The position numbers were made by a program, and so were the translations under genes. The notes beneath the pieces are model-generated. The model was given only the letters and a program-made list of their open reading frames with translations. It ran no database searches and was not told the DNA's origin. From Pseudomonas sp. Ga0074129 (lineage in GTDB: Bacteria > Pseudomonadota > Gammaproteobacteria > Pseudomonadales > Pseudomonadaceae): a stretch of 55,239 bases of DNA. Position 1 is the first letter of the stretch. Each line of letters begins with the position of its first letter. Shown piece after piece: positions 31,879 to 43,946 of this stretch. Location of the stretch: contig LNDO01000087.1 of NCBI GenBank assembly GCA_001465025.1, forward strand, positions 1-55,239, written 5' to 3'.

Positions 31879-33156
31879 TTAGTGTGCCGCGGCGTCCAGC
31901 GCCTGCGCCAAGTCGGCGAGGATGTCGTCGCTGTGCTCAATACCAATGGACAGTCGCACCATGTCACGCGGCACGCCGGCGCGCTGCAGCTCTTCGTCAT
32001 TGAGCTGGCGGTGGGTGGTCGAAGCCGGATGGCAGGCCAGCGATTTGGCATCGCCGATGTTGACCAGGCGCACCACCAACTGCAGCGCATCGATAAAGCG
32101 CGCGCCGGCTTCCTGACCGCCGACGATGCCGAACGAGAGGATCGAGGCCGGTTTGCCACCGCAGTAACGTTGCGCCAGTGCATGCTCGGGGTGATCCGGC
32201 AGGCCGGCGTATTTCACCCAAGCCACTTGCGGGTGATTTTGCAGGTAATGGGCGACCTTCAGTGCGTTCTCGCAGTGGCGCTCCATGCGCAGCGCCAGGG
32301 TTTCCAGGCCTTGCAGAATCAGGAAAGCGTTGAACGGCGAGAGTGCCGCGCCGGTGTTGCGCAGCGGCACTACGCGGCAGCGACCGATAAAGGCCGCCGG
32401 GCCGAAGGCTTCGGTGTAGGTCACGCCGTGGTAGGACGGGTCCGGCGTGTTGAGCAGGGGGAAGCGCGCCTTGTTGTCGGCCCAGGGGAATTTGCCGGAA
32501 TCCACCACGATGCCGCCGATGCTGGTGCCGTGACCGCCGATGTATTTGGTCAGCGAGTGCACGACGATGTCCGCGCCGTGCTCGAACGGGCGGCAGAGGA
32601 TCGGTGTGGCCACGGTGTTGTCGACGATCAATGGCACACCATGACGGTGTGCGGCGGCGGCCAGCGCGGCCAGGTCAACGATATTGCCCGCCGGGTTACC
32701 GATGGATTCGCAGAACACGGCTTTGGTTTTGTCGTCGATCAGCGCTTCGAGGGCGGCGATGTTGTCGTGGGCGGCGAAGCGTGTCTCGATGCCAAAACGC
32801 GGCAGGGTGTGGGCCAGCAGGTTATAGGTGCCGCCATACAGCTTGGCCACCGAAACGATGTTGTCGCCCGCTTCGGCGACGGTCTGGATGGCATAGGTGA
32901 TGGCCGCCATGCCGGAGGCCACCGCCAGCGCACCGACGCCACCTTCCAGCGCCGCCACGCGCTCTTCGAGCACGGCGTTGGTTGGGTTCATGATCCGTGA
33001 ATAGATATTGCCGGCGACCTTCAGGTCGAACAGATCGGCACCGTGCTGGGTGTCGTCGAAGGCAAAGGAGCTGGTCTGGTAGATCGGCACCGCCACCGCC
33101 TTGGTGGTCGGGTCGGGGCTGTAGCCGGCGTGGATGGCCAAGGTTTCCAATTTCAT
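31879..33156 (-). CDS. metY: O-acetyl/O-succinylhomoserine sulfhydrylase
   Basis: The 425-aa PLP enzyme of the Cys/Met metabolism family makes homocysteine from O-acylhomoserine and sulfide. Seen: [20 protein letters not shown] (family signature with Arg), [13 protein letters not shown] with the cofactor-stacking Tyr, IVDNTVATP, and the PLP lysine in [16 protein letters not shown] near residue 206. The 425-aa length and YGGTYNLL favour MetY over MetZ/MetB (about 390 aa). The neighbouring TauE-type permease could handle sulfur compounds, which fits. Confidence 0.9.
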   Translation of the reverse strand: MKLETLAIHAGYSPDPTTKAVAVPIYQTSSFAFDDTQHGADLFDLKVAGNIYSRIMNPTNAVLEERVAALEGGVGALAVASGMAAITYAIQTVAEAGDNIVSVAKLYGGTYNLLAHTLPRFGIETRFAAHDNIAALEALIDDKTKAVFCESIGNPAGNIVDLAALAAAAHRHGVPLIVDNTVATPILCRPFEHGADIVVHSLTKYIGGHGTSIGGIVVDSGKFPWADNKARFPLLNTPDPSYHGVTYTEAFGPAAFIGRCRVVPLRNTGAALSPFNAFLILQGLETLALRMERHCENALKVAHYLQNHPQVAWVKYAGLPDHPEHALAQRYCGGKPASILSFGIVGGQEAGARFIDALQLVVRLVNIGDAKSLACHPASTTHRQLNDEELQRAGVPRDMVRLSIGIEHSDDILADLAQALDAAAH

Positions 33157-33208
33157 GCGCGCGTTCCTTCAGGGCAGTTTGAAAGACCCGCAGCATGGCC
33201 AAAGCAAG

Positions 33209-33248
33209 AAGGCCCGGTCAATGCGCTGGGGCAATGAAACGGGCCTTT
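33209..33248. terminator. Possible hairpin between tauE-like gene and metY
   Basis: AAGGCCCG at 33209-33216 and CGGGCCTT at 33240-33247 are complementary (8 bp) around a 23-base loop. On the minus strand it lies after the tauE-like stop and before metY. The T run is poor in that direction, so it may be a weak terminator or leader structure. Confidence 0.4.
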
Positions 33249-33285
33249 GTTAGAACGTTTATTAGGCTTATGCCGAGTTGACTGT

Positions 33286-34266
33286 TCAGCTAAGTGCTTT
33301 GTAAATGTTATAGGCGCTGATCAGGGTGATGAGGCAGCCAACAATGGTTAACAGGGTGCGCGCAGAAAGCTTTTTGCACAGCAGTGCAGCAAAAGGCGCC
33401 GCAAACATGCCGCCAAAGACCAGGCCTGCAACCATCATCCACGTATCCGGTTGGCCCGCCAGCAGGATAAAGGAAGTGGCACTTGCGATGGTCAGGAAGA
33501 ACTCGGCGAAGTTTACTGAGCCAATGGTGGTGCGAGGATCGCTCCCCGAACCCAGTAAGCTGCTGGTCACGACCGGTCCCCACCCGCCGCCGCCCGCCGC
33601 ATCCACAAACCCTCCAAAAAGGGCCAGCTTGGCCACATGCTTAGGTTCGCGACGCTGTTGTTTCACATGACGATAGGCTTTGCTGAGGATGTAAAGCCCC
33701 ATCAACAACAAGTAGGCGGAGATAAAAGGCTTTAAGACATCTCCATCAAAACTGGTGATCAGCAAGGCACCAAGAACGGCGCCAATGATGCCGGGCAACA
33801 GCAGGCGCAAGAACAGCGATTTATTCACGTTGCCCAGTTTGGCATGGGAAATCCCCGATAAACCGGTGGTGAATACCTCCGCAATGTGAACGCTTGCGCT
33901 CGCCGCGGCCGGAGATGCGCCGGCGCTTAGCAGGAAGGTGGTGGCCGTGATGCCGTAGGCCATCCCCAGAGCACCATCAATGACCTGGGCGAAGAAACCG
34001 ACCGCCACGGCGCTCCAGAACGTTGGGCTGTGGAGGGTGGTTTCGATGATTTCAAGGCCGCTGTGGCCGTTGTTATCGCCAAAGAACAATCGCCACGCCA
34101 AGAACAGCAGCAGGCCGATCAATGTCAGTGCTGCGAACCATACGGCTGCGCGCAATACTGGGTGATTGTCCGGGTGGGTGACGAAGTCTTCTACGGGAGG
34201 TAGACCCAACGCTTGGTGCTCATCATTGAGCGTGCTCGGGCTGAGATCGAGATCACGAATTTTCAT
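33286..34266 (-). CDS. TauE/SafE-family membrane permease
   Basis: A 326-aa polytopic protein from ATG 34266; an in-frame GTG five codons upstream is possible and neither has a clear ribosome-binding site. About eight hydrophobic helices are visible, the first at AVWFAALTLIGLLLFLAW. The conserved family segments are FAQVIDGALGMAYGITATTFLL and FGGFVDAAGGGGWGPVVTSSLLG, the two halves of the TauE/SafE (DUF81) repeat. Members export or import sulfite, sulfoacetate or related anions. The gene next to metY suggests sulfur metabolism, as inference only. Confidence 0.85.
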   Translation of the reverse strand: MKIRDLDLSPSTLNDEHQALGLPPVEDFVTHPDNHPVLRAAVWFAALTLIGLLLFLAWRLFFGDNNGHSGLEIIETTLHSPTFWSAVAVGFFAQVIDGALGMAYGITATTFLLSAGASPAAASASVHIAEVFTTGLSGISHAKLGNVNKSLFLRLLLPGIIGAVLGALLITSFDGDVLKPFISAYLLLMGLYILSKAYRHVKQQRREPKHVAKLALFGGFVDAAGGGGWGPVVTSSLLGSGSDPRTTIGSVNFAEFFLTIASATSFILLAGQPDTWMMVAGLVFGGMFAAPFAALLCKKLSARTLLTIVGCLITLISAYNIYKALS

Positions 34267-34281
34267 AACTAAAGTGCGCAC

Positions 34282-34416
34282 CTGACAGCGGGTGGTAGAA
34301 CAGGGCGTAAGCAGGCCGCGAAGATAATCGGCTTTTCTTAGATAGTCTAAGAATGTTTGGAAAGGTTTATATGCCTTTTCGGTTTAATAGATAAGGCTGT
34401 ACTGGTCGCTCTGCCG
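34282..34416. other. Intergenic region upstream of the permease, nothing recognised
   Basis: About 135 AT-richer bases with runs such as GATAGTCTAAGAATG and TTTATATGCC. It may hold the permease promoter, but no element is convincing. Confidence 0.35.
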
Positions 34417-34571
34417 CGCACTGTGTCTGTGCGTTGCCGTGTATCGGGAGCGTCTCGTGGGAGGCGCTTTAGCGGCGATTGTCGCGGTTAAAGCCTCTCC
34501 CTCTGTGCGCAACTGGCTACGACGAGCAGCTGATTTCCAAATGCTTGCCCCGCTCTGGGCGTTAGGCGTAG
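34417..34571. repeat. Duplicated segment A: REP hairpin plus vestigial selO 3' end
   Basis: This segment repeats 34654-34812 with a 237-base offset and high identity. It contains a REP-type hairpin (34459-34501, GGGAGGC...GCCTCTCCC) and, on the minus strand, a copy of the selO end ([10 protein letters not shown] and stop) interrupted just upstream by an in-frame stop. It is therefore a non-functional remnant of the selO terminus. Confidence 0.85.
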
Positions 34572-34653
34572 TGAGTAGGGGAGATGGCGCTCTATCCATC
34601 TACCGTGGCAGGTTTGGAGGATGAAAAAGGCGTCATCCATCCTATGGCTACCA
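34572..34653. other. Spacer between the two selO-end duplications
   Basis: 82 bases with no counterpart on the right side of segment B. It contains a short imperfect palindrome around AGATGGCGCTCTATCCATCT. Nothing else seen. Confidence 0.35.
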
Positions 34654-36289
<1,636 letters not shown>

Positions 36290-39200
36290 TTACTGCGGAT
36301 CTACGGCCGGCCCTGCCGGTGGCAATGCGCCTTGCTTGGACTCGGCGGCGGCAGTGGCTGCAACCATTTGCCCGGTGGTGAGGTTAAGCTCCTGGCCGTG
36401 CAGATTTTTGATCATCACTTCAACTTGGTTGAAGGCCATTTCAACCTTGTGTTCACGGAATGTAAGGGCAATGCGGGTCAGAATCTCGTCAGTCGCCGCG
36501 TTGCGATCAGCCAGTTCGCGTACATGAAAGCGCAGTTCGTAGTCGAACGTGCTGGCGCTGATGTTGAGGAAAAACAGCAGCGGTGCCGGGTCGCGCAGTA
36601 CCCGTGGATTCTCTTCAGCCGCTTGCATCATCAGCTTACGTGCCAACGGCAGATCGGTTTCGTAGGCCACGCCAATCTTCACAATCACGCGGGTGACGGT
36701 GTCGTTGAGCGACCAGTTGATCAGTTGGTCGGTGACGAAGGTTTTGTTCGGCACGATGATTTCTTTGCGATCGAAATCGGTGATGGTGGTGGCGCGGATA
36801 CGGATCTTGCTGACGGTGCCGGACAGGTTGCCAATGGTGACCACGTCGCCGATGCGCACCGGACGCTCGAACAGGATGATCAAGCCAGAGATAAAGTTGG
36901 CGAAGATTTCCTGCAGGCCAAACCCCAGCCCCACTGATAGCGCCGCGACCAGCCATTGCAGCTTGTCCCAGCTAACGCCCAGGGTCGACAGGGTGACGAC
37001 GAAGCCGATAGCGACGATTGCATAGGACAGCAAGGTGGTGGTGGCATAGGCACTGCCCTGTGCCAGTTTCAGCCGTGACAGCACCAGTACTTCCAGCAGG
37101 CCAGGTAGGTTGCGCCCCAGGGCCACGGTAATGCCGACGATAATCAGGGCCCCTAGTACATCGCGCAGGCTGATGGGCACCAGTGTTGCGGTTTCACCCG
37201 AGCCGCTGCTGTACTCGTAGAGGGTGATGTTATCGAGGTAGGCCAGCACTGAAATCAGGTCCGCCCAGACCCAATACAGACCGGCGATAAAGGTGCCGAG
37301 CAAGGCCAGGCGGATCAGTCGCAAGGACTGTTGGTTGACTTGTTCGATGTCCAGTGTGGGTTCTTCCACCACACTTTCGCTGCCTTCTCCGCCTTCTTTG
37401 GCTTGGGCTTGGCGTTTTGTTGTGGCGCGCTGGAAGGCCAGGCGACGGGCCGCGACGCCGAGACCACGAATAAACGTCGCTTCAAGGATGACCCAGGCCA
37501 CCACCAGATACAGCGTGTCGATAAGGCGCTCGCTGAGTTTCAGCGCGGTGTAGTAGTAGCCAAAGCCCACGGCAACGATCAATGCCAGTGGCAGCACGCA
37601 AAGGGCAATGCCGATCAGCATGCGCAGGGCTGAGGCGTGCTCGCGGATGGGGCCGCTGAGCAGCAACTTGTGCAGCAGCCAGACCATCAGTGCATAGCAG
37701 CTAAGCACCACGCTCAGGCCAATCACGTCGTCGCCCAACCCGGCGGGTTGATGCTTGGCCACGGTCACTACGGCCACCAGAGCCAACACAACCAAGCCCA
37801 GACGGCGCACCTGTTGATGCAGGAAGGCCACTTGTGTGCGGCCCCAGCGGAAGTGCAGTTCAGCTACACCGCCATCAGCAAAGACGCGGTACAGCGTGTA
37901 GAACACCAGCCACGCTTGTGCCATTTGGAACAGCGCTTCGCCCAAGTTGGTGTTTTGCCCGCGCGCATCCATTTGCAAGGCAAAACCACACAGCGCCAGA
38001 AACAGCGCGCCGGGCAGGGCCAACAGCAGGTTGAGCATGATCGCTAGGGGCGTGTGCAGTTGGCTGTCACGCTTGAAATGGCCGATGTCCTGGTGCAGTT
38101 CGCGCAGCTTGCGGTACAGGTAGCCCCGGCGCCACAACAGCACGGCAATCAGCAGCAGCAGCGGTAAAAATAACAACGGTCGTTCGGTCAGGCCGGCAGC
38201 CAGTTGGCGCAGGTTGGCCCCCCAGGGCAGCTCGGCTATTTGTCGTTCCAGCAGGCGCGGGACTGATTTAATCCACTCCAGATCGAGTGGCTTGTTGCTG
38301 GGGATCCAGAACATTTGCTCGTCAAGGGTAGCGCGCAGGGCTTCGGCCGTGGTTTTCAATTGTCGCTGACTGAGCTGCAGGGTGATGGACTCATTGAGCA
38401 GGGTATTGAGCTCACGGTTTAGTCGATCAATCAGCTCGCGACGTGTATCGATAAGGGCCACCAAGTCCGTGCGCAGGGCCTGATCAACGGAGTCGCTGGG
38501 CTGGCTGCTGAGCAATGAATCGACATACATGCTGGGATTGTTGATCGCCTCGCGTTGCTGATTCAGTTCGAACTGGTAAAGGCGCAGGTCGGCGATCTGA
38601 TCAGGCAGATCACTGTCGATTTTCAGTACGGGCAAGGCTTGCTGTTGTTTGTAGAGAATGCGCGAGAGCAGCAGGCTGCCTTGCAGCACACTGATCTGCT
38701 CTTCGAGGGCTTGATCGCTCTGGCTCAGGCTGTCGAGCTGCTGTTTGGTTTGCAGATTCAAACGGGTCAGCTCGTTGAGCCGGTCGGTGGCGCGCAGCAG
38801 GTAGTCGGAGAGCTTTAGGTTGAGCGCACTTTCCTGCGCGAGCAGGCTGTCGGTGCCGGCTTTTTCAACCTCGCGTGATTGCTGCTCCAGGGTCTGCTCG
38901 GAGAGGCTGCGGCGCTTCTCGTTGATCAGGTTCTGCAAATCGAGCAGTTCTTGCTCAAGGCGCTTGATGCGCTCGTCAAGCAAGGTGCGGCGGCTGTTGC
39001 CGAGGTCTTGCAGGAGGCTGTTGCCGGCCAGCTCCTGACGGCGCAAGCGCGTTTGCGCCTCCAGCTTGGCTTGTTCGGCGAGCAATTGATTGCGGCGCTC
39101 GGTGCTGAGCGATTTATTGGCTTCGCGCCCGCTCTTGAGAATGTTGCTGATTTCAAGGCTGCGAGTCTGGTTGCTGCTGATTTCCGCCTGGGCGCGTTCT

Positions 39201-39646
39201 GGTCGGGTTTGCGCCGTGATCACCAGGCTGTTGGCGTCGATGATTTGCTTCTGCCACTCGCTCAATTGCGCATTGCGGTCGGCCAGCAGTTGCTCCAGTT
39301 GGGCCAAAGAGCTTTTGCCATAACGCTGTGTCACGGGCGTCGGCGTGCTGTTTTTCAGCCGCTCGTAATCGCGCTGCGCCTCACTAATCAGGCGCGGAGC
39401 TTGTTGTAGCTGTTTTTCCAGATCGACCAGGCGTTGTTGGCTGTCGGCCGCATCGTTGAGCAGCGTTAGGGTTTTTTCCAAGGTCTGCTTGATGGCCAGC
39501 TGTTCGGCTTCCGGCAGTTTGCGGTCGGCCAGTGCATCCAGGCTGTTTTGCACATCCGTGCGGCTGGGTGCATCCGCCGCCTGCAGGGGAGCGTTCAGGC
39601 AGAGACCGAACAGGGTGATAAACAGAACGTGACGAAGTAGGGACAT
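36290..39646 (-). CDS. mscK: Mechanosensitive channel MscK/KefA type
   Basis: The 1118-aa inner-membrane channel opens under membrane tension. I start at ATG 39646; a TTG four codons upstream is less likely. Order: signal peptide to about residue 25, a long periplasmic coiled-coil domain (about 30-480, rich in Gln/Leu/Glu), about eight to ten membrane helices (490-830), then the MscS core. The core includes the pore helix VAALSVGLGFGLQEIFANFISG and the beta domain FERPVRIGDVVTIGNLSGTVSKI with IIVPNKTFVTDQLINWS. The length and coiled-coil domain separate it from MscS. MscK also responds to K+ in E. coli. Confidence 0.9.
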   Translation of the reverse strand: MSLLRHVLFITLFGLCLNAPLQAADAPSRTDVQNSLDALADRKLPEAEQLAIKQTLEKTLTLLNDAADSQQRLVDLEKQLQQAPRLISEAQRDYERLKNSTPTPVTQRYGKSSLAQLEQLLADRNAQLSEWQKQIIDANSLVITAQTRPERAQAEISSNQTRSLEISNILKSGREANKSLSTERRNQLLAEQAKLEAQTRLRRQELAGNSLLQDLGNSRRTLLDERIKRLEQELLDLQNLINEKRRSLSEQTLEQQSREVEKAGTDSLLAQESALNLKLSDYLLRATDRLNELTRLNLQTKQQLDSLSQSDQALEEQISVLQGSLLLSRILYKQQQALPVLKIDSDLPDQIADLRLYQFELNQQREAINNPSMYVDSLLSSQPSDSVDQALRTDLVALIDTRRELIDRLNRELNTLLNESITLQLSQRQLKTTAEALRATLDEQMFWIPSNKPLDLEWIKSVPRLLERQIAELPWGANLRQLAAGLTERPLLFLPLLLLIAVLLWRRGYLYRKLRELHQDIGHFKRDSQLHTPLAIMLNLLLALPGALFLALCGFALQMDARGQNTNLGEALFQMAQAWLVFYTLYRVFADGGVAELHFRWGRTQVAFLHQQVRRLGLVVLALVAVVTVAKHQPAGLGDDVIGLSVVLSCYALMVWLLHKLLLSGPIREHASALRMLIGIALCVLPLALIVAVGFGYYYTALKLSERLIDTLYLVVAWVILEATFIRGLGVAARRLAFQRATTKRQAQAKEGGEGSESVVEEPTLDIEQVNQQSLRLIRLALLGTFIAGLYWVWADLISVLAYLDNITLYEYSSGSGETATLVPISLRDVLGALIIVGITVALGRNLPGLLEVLVLSRLKLAQGSAYATTTLLSYAIVAIGFVVTLSTLGVSWDKLQWLVAALSVGLGFGLQEIFANFISGLIILFERPVRIGDVVTIGNLSGTVSKIRIRATTITDFDRKEIIVPNKTFVTDQLINWSLNDTVTRVIVKIGVAYETDLPLARKLMMQAAEENPRVLRDPAPLLFFLNISASTFDYELRFHVRELADRNAATDEILTRIALTFREHKVEMAFNQVEVMIKNLHGQELNLTTGQMVAATAAAESKQGALPPAGPAVDPQ

Positions 39647-39823
39647 GATGACGATCAATGGCTCGAAAAGAAGCTGAGTTTAACAGGCGTCTGGGCGCCT
39701 GCCTGTGCTGCGCATAACGGTGTTTGGGCTAACTTAAACTGGGTTTATACCTGCGCTGAACGACTAGCGTGCGCAGATATGCCCGTTGGGCTTTGCGGCG
39801 CGCAACGCTAACAGGCAGCCGTG

Positions 39824-41569
39824 TTAAAGGAACAGCCCGGGGCCTGGGCGACTGCCTTCGGGGAATCTGACGCCCACTTTGCGCACCTTGTTCCCGTCAA
39901 TCGCGGCCACTGTCCAGGTCAGGCCCTGCCATTCAACCTGGTCACCGATCACCGGCGAGCCGCCAATCTTGTGTGCGATAAAGCGGCCAAGGTGCAACTG
40001 GCCTTCGGCCCCTTCCAGCTTGAGGCCATAGAGGGCGGCAATGGCAGCCAGTTCAGCATCGCCTTCGAGTACGAAGTCACCGAAGAAGCGCAAATCCTGA
40101 CCCCGTGTCGGCGCTTGGCTGAAGAGTTTGCCAAGGGCGGGTAAGTCATGTTCATGGCCCACTACGCAGAGCAAGTCGCCAGCTTTCAGGGTGGTGCTGC
40201 CTGAGGGGTGGAGCAGTTGTTTGTCGCGAAACAATGCGCCAATGCGCGTGCCTTCGGGCATTTTAAGTTCGCGCAGCGGTGCGCCAATGCACCACTTTTC
40301 CGCGCCGAGGCGATAGATAAACAATTCCCACTGGCTGGTTGGGTGCACGTCCAGGCCCGCGCGTGATACGGGTGCTGGGTCTGGCGGTACGGTGACGCGC
40401 AGCAGTTTGGCCGCCCAGGGTAGGCTGGTGCCCTGCAGCACCAGTGACACCAGCACGATAAAGAACGCCACGTTGAAGAACAGTTGGGCATTCGGCAGGC
40501 CGGCCATCAGTGGGAACACCGCAAGAATAATCGGCACCGCTCCGCGCAGGCCGACCCAGGCGATAAAGGCGCGCTCGCGGTCATGGAAGGCCTTGAAGGG
40601 CAGTAGGCCGATAAAGATCGACAGCGGCCGTGCGAAGAGAATCATCCACAGCGCCAGGCCGAGTGCCGGCAGGGCGATGGGCAGCAGTTCATGTGGCGTG
40701 ACCAGCAGGCCGAGGACCAGAAACATGCCAATCTGCGCCAGCCAGGTCAGGCCGTCGAGCATGTGCAAAATACTGTGCCGCGAGCGAATTGGCTGATTGC
40801 CCAGCAGCAGGCCGCACAGGTAAATCGACAAAATACCGCTGCCACCGACCGCGGTGGTGATGGCAAAGATGATCAAGCCGCCACTGACCACCAGCAGGGG
40901 ATACAGGCCGTTGGCCAGGTCCATGCGGTTGACCAAATTCAGCAGCAGCCAACCGCCACCGAGGCCGAACAGCGCGCCAATGCCGAATTGTTGCAGCAAC
41001 TGCACCAGCAGGTTCCAGCTCATGCCGTCCTGACCGCTGGCGAGCATGGCGATCAGGGTGACGGTAAGGAACACCGCCATCGGGTCGTTACTGCCGGATT
41101 CGATTTCCAGCGTCGCGCTGACCCGCTCATTGAGGCCGCGCCCGCCGAGCAGGCTGAACACTGCCGCAGCATCGGTGGAGCCGACGATGGCGCCGATCAG
41201 CAGGCCTTCCATCCAGGTCAGGTTGAACAGCCACGCCGCCGCCACGCCCGTTAACCCGGCGGTGATGAGCACGCCCACCGTGGCCAGTGACAGCGACGGC
41301 CACAGCGCCACGCGGAAACTCGATACCCGCGTGCGCATGCCGCCGTCGAGCAGGATGATGGCCAGCGCCAAGTTGCCGACCAGATAGGCCAGTGGGTAAT
41401 TGTCGAACGCGATGCCGCCGGGACCGTCGGTGCCAGCGAGCATGCCGACCAGCAGAAAAACCACCAAGATGGGGATGCCGAAGCGCGAGCCGAACGCGCT
41501 GACCAGGATGCTCATTGCCACCAGCACGCCACCGATCAAAAACAGGTTGTTGATGGTGCTGGCATCCAA
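39824..41569 (-). CDS. cvrA: Potassium/proton antiporter, CvrA/NhaP2 type
   Basis: The 581-aa protein starts most likely at TTG 41569, where GGAG lies eight bases upstream and the N-terminus ([14 protein letters not shown]) matches CvrA; the frame is open 14 codons further. About twelve helices form a CPA1 antiporter: [40 protein letters not shown] and [12 protein letters not shown] hold the ion-site acidic residues. C-terminal TrkA_C ([20 protein letters not shown]) and CorC_HlyC-type domains follow. It exports K+ in exchange for H+ to control cell volume. It sits next to the mechanosensitive channel gene, another osmotic-response function. Confidence 0.92.
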   Translation of the reverse strand: MDASTINNLFLIGGVLVAMSILVSAFGSRFGIPILVVFLLVGMLAGTDGPGGIAFDNYPLAYLVGNLALAIILLDGGMRTRVSSFRVALWPSLSLATVGVLITAGLTGVAAAWLFNLTWMEGLLIGAIVGSTDAAAVFSLLGGRGLNERVSATLEIESGSNDPMAVFLTVTLIAMLASGQDGMSWNLLVQLLQQFGIGALFGLGGGWLLLNLVNRMDLANGLYPLLVVSGGLIIFAITTAVGGSGILSIYLCGLLLGNQPIRSRHSILHMLDGLTWLAQIGMFLVLGLLVTPHELLPIALPALGLALWMILFARPLSIFIGLLPFKAFHDRERAFIAWVGLRGAVPIILAVFPLMAGLPNAQLFFNVAFFIVLVSLVLQGTSLPWAAKLLRVTVPPDPAPVSRAGLDVHPTSQWELFIYRLGAEKWCIGAPLRELKMPEGTRIGALFRDKQLLHPSGSTTLKAGDLLCVVGHEHDLPALGKLFSQAPTRGQDLRFFGDFVLEGDAELAAIAALYGLKLEGAEGQLHLGRFIAHKIGGSPVIGDQVEWQGLTWTVAAIDGNKVRKVGVRFPEGSRPGPGLFL

Positions 41570-41708
41570 GGCGCGTACTCCGTGCGGGTTGGGGTGCGTG
41601 CCACTATGCATGGCGCGTGCCAGAGAGTCTAACCGCTGACCGGTTTCGCCGCAGGAAAAAAATCACCTCACACTGGTCGGACGTCGTGTAACGGCATGCG
41701 GTACGTTT

Positions 41709-41850
41709 AGAGCCTATTTACGATCTTGCGAGCTAGAGCCATGCAAGGCAAAAACAGGCGAGGAAGCGGAGTGTACGAGTTGTACATGAGCATTCCGAGC
41801 CTGTTTTTAACGCAGCAGGGCCGACGCGCAGCTGATCGTATATAGGTTCT
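41709..41850. repeat. MITE-like dispersed repeat, copy 2 (complete)
   Basis: A 142-base element with imperfect terminal inverted repeats: AGAGCCTATTTACGATC at 41709-41725 and, complementary, GATCGTATATAGGTTCT at 41834-41850. Inside, AAAAACAGGC (41750-41759) pairs perfectly with GCCTGTTTTT (41799-41808), a terminator-like stem. Its right end coincides with the first base of the stop codon of the acyl-CoA dehydrogenase. No transposase is encoded. Confidence 0.85.
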
Positions 41851-43652
41851 TAGAACCAGGCGTCCTGCATGCCCAGACAGGTATCGTCGCGCGCTTCGAG
41901 GATGTCCAGATCGTGGTGGCAGCTCGGCACTTCCCAGGTCAGGAAGTAGCGTGCGGCCTGCAGTTTGCCTTGGTAGAAGTCGACATCGGCGGCATTGCCG
42001 CGCGCTAAGCCTTCCTCAGCGCGGATTGCTTGTTCCAGCCAGCGCCAGCCGATCACGGTATGGCCGAACACCTTGAGGTACAGCGCCGAGTTGGCCAGGC
42101 CTTCGTTGACCTTGCCGCTCATCAAATCGCCCAGCAGGGCAAGAGTCACGGATTGCAGGCGTGCCAGCAGTTGCTCCAGCGGCTGGCGCAGTGCTGTCAG
42201 CGAAGTATGTGCCTCGGCGCGCTGGCAGGTGCCGTGGATCAGCTTGAGCAGTTGCTTGAGCGCCGCGCCACCGTTCATCGACACCTTACGCCCGAGCAGG
42301 TCGAGCGATTGGATGCCGTGGGTGCCTTCATGGATCGGGTTGAGGCGGTTGTCGCGGTAGTACTGCTCCACCGGGTAATCGCGGGTGTAGCCGTGGCCGC
42401 CGAGAATCTGGATGGCCAGCTCGTTGGCCTTGAGGCAGAACTCCGATGGCCAGGATTTGACGATTGGGGTGAGCAGATCGAGCAACTCCAGGGCGATGCG
42501 GCGCTCGTCCTCGGTCTCCAGCGTCAGGGTGTCGTCGAACAGCCGTGCGGCGTACAGGCCGAGGTCGAACGAACCTTCCACGTAGGCTTTCTGGGTCAGC
42601 AGCATGCGCCGCACGTCAGCGTGCTCAATGATCGCCACTTGATTGGACATCGGGTCTTTGCCATCGGGCAGGCGGCCTTGCGGGCGCTGACGGGCGTAGT
42701 CCAGCGAGTACAGGTAGCCGGCGTAGCCGAGCATCACCGCGCCCATGCCGACGCCGATGCGCGCCTCATTCATCATCTGGAACATGTAGCTCAGGCCATG
42801 GTGCGGTTTGCCCACTAGGTAGCCGACGCAATCGCCGTTATCACCAAAGTTAAGTGCGGTGGAGGTGGTGCCGCGCCAGCCCATCTTGTGGAACAGACCG
42901 GCCAGCACCACGTCGTTGCGTTTGCCCAGGCTGCCGTCATCGTTGACCAGAAACTTCGGCACGATAAACAGGCTGATGCCTTTCACGCCCGGCGGGGCAT
43001 CCGGCAGCTTGGCCAGCACCATGTGCACGATGTTTTCCGACAGCGGATGGTCGCCGCCGGAAATGAAAATCTTGTTGCCCTTGAGCCGGTAGGTGCCGTC
43101 TTCCGCGGGTTCGGCGCGGGTGCGGATGTCCGACAGCGAGGAGCCAGCGTGCGGTTCGGTCAGGGCCATGGTGCCGAAGAAACGGCCATCGATCATCGGC
43201 TGCAGAAAGCGCTGCTTCTGCTCGGCACTACCAAAATTTTCGATCAGGTTGGCCGCGCCCATGGTCAGGAACGGGTACGAGGTGGTCGCCGCGTTGGCCG
43301 ACTGGAAGTGCGCAAAACACGCCTGCGACAGCAGGTTGGGCAACTGCATGCCGCCCACCTCGAACTCGCGGGTGGCGTTGAGGAAGCCCGCTTCGAGGAA
43401 GGCGTCCACCGCTGGTTTGACTTCGGGGATCAGCACCGCCGCGCCGTCGACATACTCTGGCTCGTGTTCGTCATTCTTGCGGTTGTGCGGGGCGAACAGG
43501 TTTTCCGCGATGCTACGGGCGGTGTCGATGGCCGCGTCAAAGGTTTCGCGGCTGTGTTCAGCGAAACGTTCACGCTGGGTCAGGCCTTCGGCGTCTAGCA
43601 CTTCATACAGTTCGAAGGCCAGGTTGCGGGAACTGAGCAGAGACTCGGACAT
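41850..43652 (-). CDS. Acyl-CoA dehydrogenase
   Basis: The 600-aa FAD enzyme oxidises an acyl-CoA to the 2-enoyl-CoA. Seen: MALTEPHAGSSLSDIRTRAEP (FAD/substrate loop), the middle beta domain KGNKIFISGGDH, QILGGHGYTRDYPVEQYYRD, and the catalytic Glu in NPIHEGTHGIQSLDLLGRK. The N-terminal extension and C-terminal domain make it the long subgroup that includes DmdC-like and long-chain enzymes. Substrate length is unknown. Conserved position near rlmJ in Pseudomonas. Its stop codon touches the MITE-like repeat. Confidence 0.9.
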   Translation of the reverse strand: MSESLLSSRNLAFELYEVLDAEGLTQRERFAEHSRETFDAAIDTARSIAENLFAPHNRKNDEHEPEYVDGAAVLIPEVKPAVDAFLEAGFLNATREFEVGGMQLPNLLSQACFAHFQSANAATTSYPFLTMGAANLIENFGSAEQKQRFLQPMIDGRFFGTMALTEPHAGSSLSDIRTRAEPAEDGTYRLKGNKIFISGGDHPLSENIVHMVLAKLPDAPPGVKGISLFIVPKFLVNDDGSLGKRNDVVLAGLFHKMGWRGTTSTALNFGDNGDCVGYLVGKPHHGLSYMFQMMNEARIGVGMGAVMLGYAGYLYSLDYARQRPQGRLPDGKDPMSNQVAIIEHADVRRMLLTQKAYVEGSFDLGLYAARLFDDTLTLETEDERRIALELLDLLTPIVKSWPSEFCLKANELAIQILGGHGYTRDYPVEQYYRDNRLNPIHEGTHGIQSLDLLGRKVSMNGGAALKQLLKLIHGTCQRAEAHTSLTALRQPLEQLLARLQSVTLALLGDLMSGKVNEGLANSALYLKVFGHTVIGWRWLEQAIRAEEGLARGNAADVDFYQGKLQAARYFLTWEVPSCHHDLDILEARDDTCLGMQDAWF

Positions 43653-43791
43653 GGGGATACCTCCGGTGGCGATAAGCCGAGTCTAAGCAGCTGCTTGCGC
43701 GGCTCCCAGCACTATTAATAAGCGTGATAACGGGGCGTTGGCCGGGGCGGGTCGCCCTGAGAAGCCTGACCATAGGACCATGCTCATTGCT

Positions 43792-43817
43792 CCCCTCTCC
43801 CATTTATGGGAGAGGGG
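43792..43817. repeat. Intergenic hairpin, REP type
   Basis: CCCCTCTCCC, loop ATTTAT, GGGAGAGGGG: a perfect 10-bp stem in the 294-base gap between the acyl-CoA dehydrogenase start and the nitronate monooxygenase stop. Confidence 0.8.
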
Positions 43818-43871
43818 CTGGGGGATAGGGCTGAAAACACCGCACATCGGCCAGGTATCCCCTCTCCCTAA

Positions 43872-43894
43872 CCCTCTCCCCGTAGGGGCGAGGG
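43872..43894. repeat. Second intergenic hairpin of the same family
   Basis: CCCTCTCCCC, loop GTA, GGGGCGAGGG: a 10-bp stem with one mismatch, 55 bases after the first hairpin. The rest of the 43653-43946 gap shows no gene. Confidence 0.7.
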
Positions 43895-43946
43895 GATTGA
43901 TCGCGTCCGGTCGCAGTCTAGTGTTTTTTTAGCAGGGCTCTGCTGT

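Noticed and set aside
31381-33000. 539-codon plus-strand open frame across trxC and metY
   Set aside because: Antisense shadow of two well-recognised genes; no domain or signal visible.
33157-33285. SAM-type riboswitch before metY
   Set aside because: There is a hairpin with a large loop, but no conserved riboswitch core that I can recognise.
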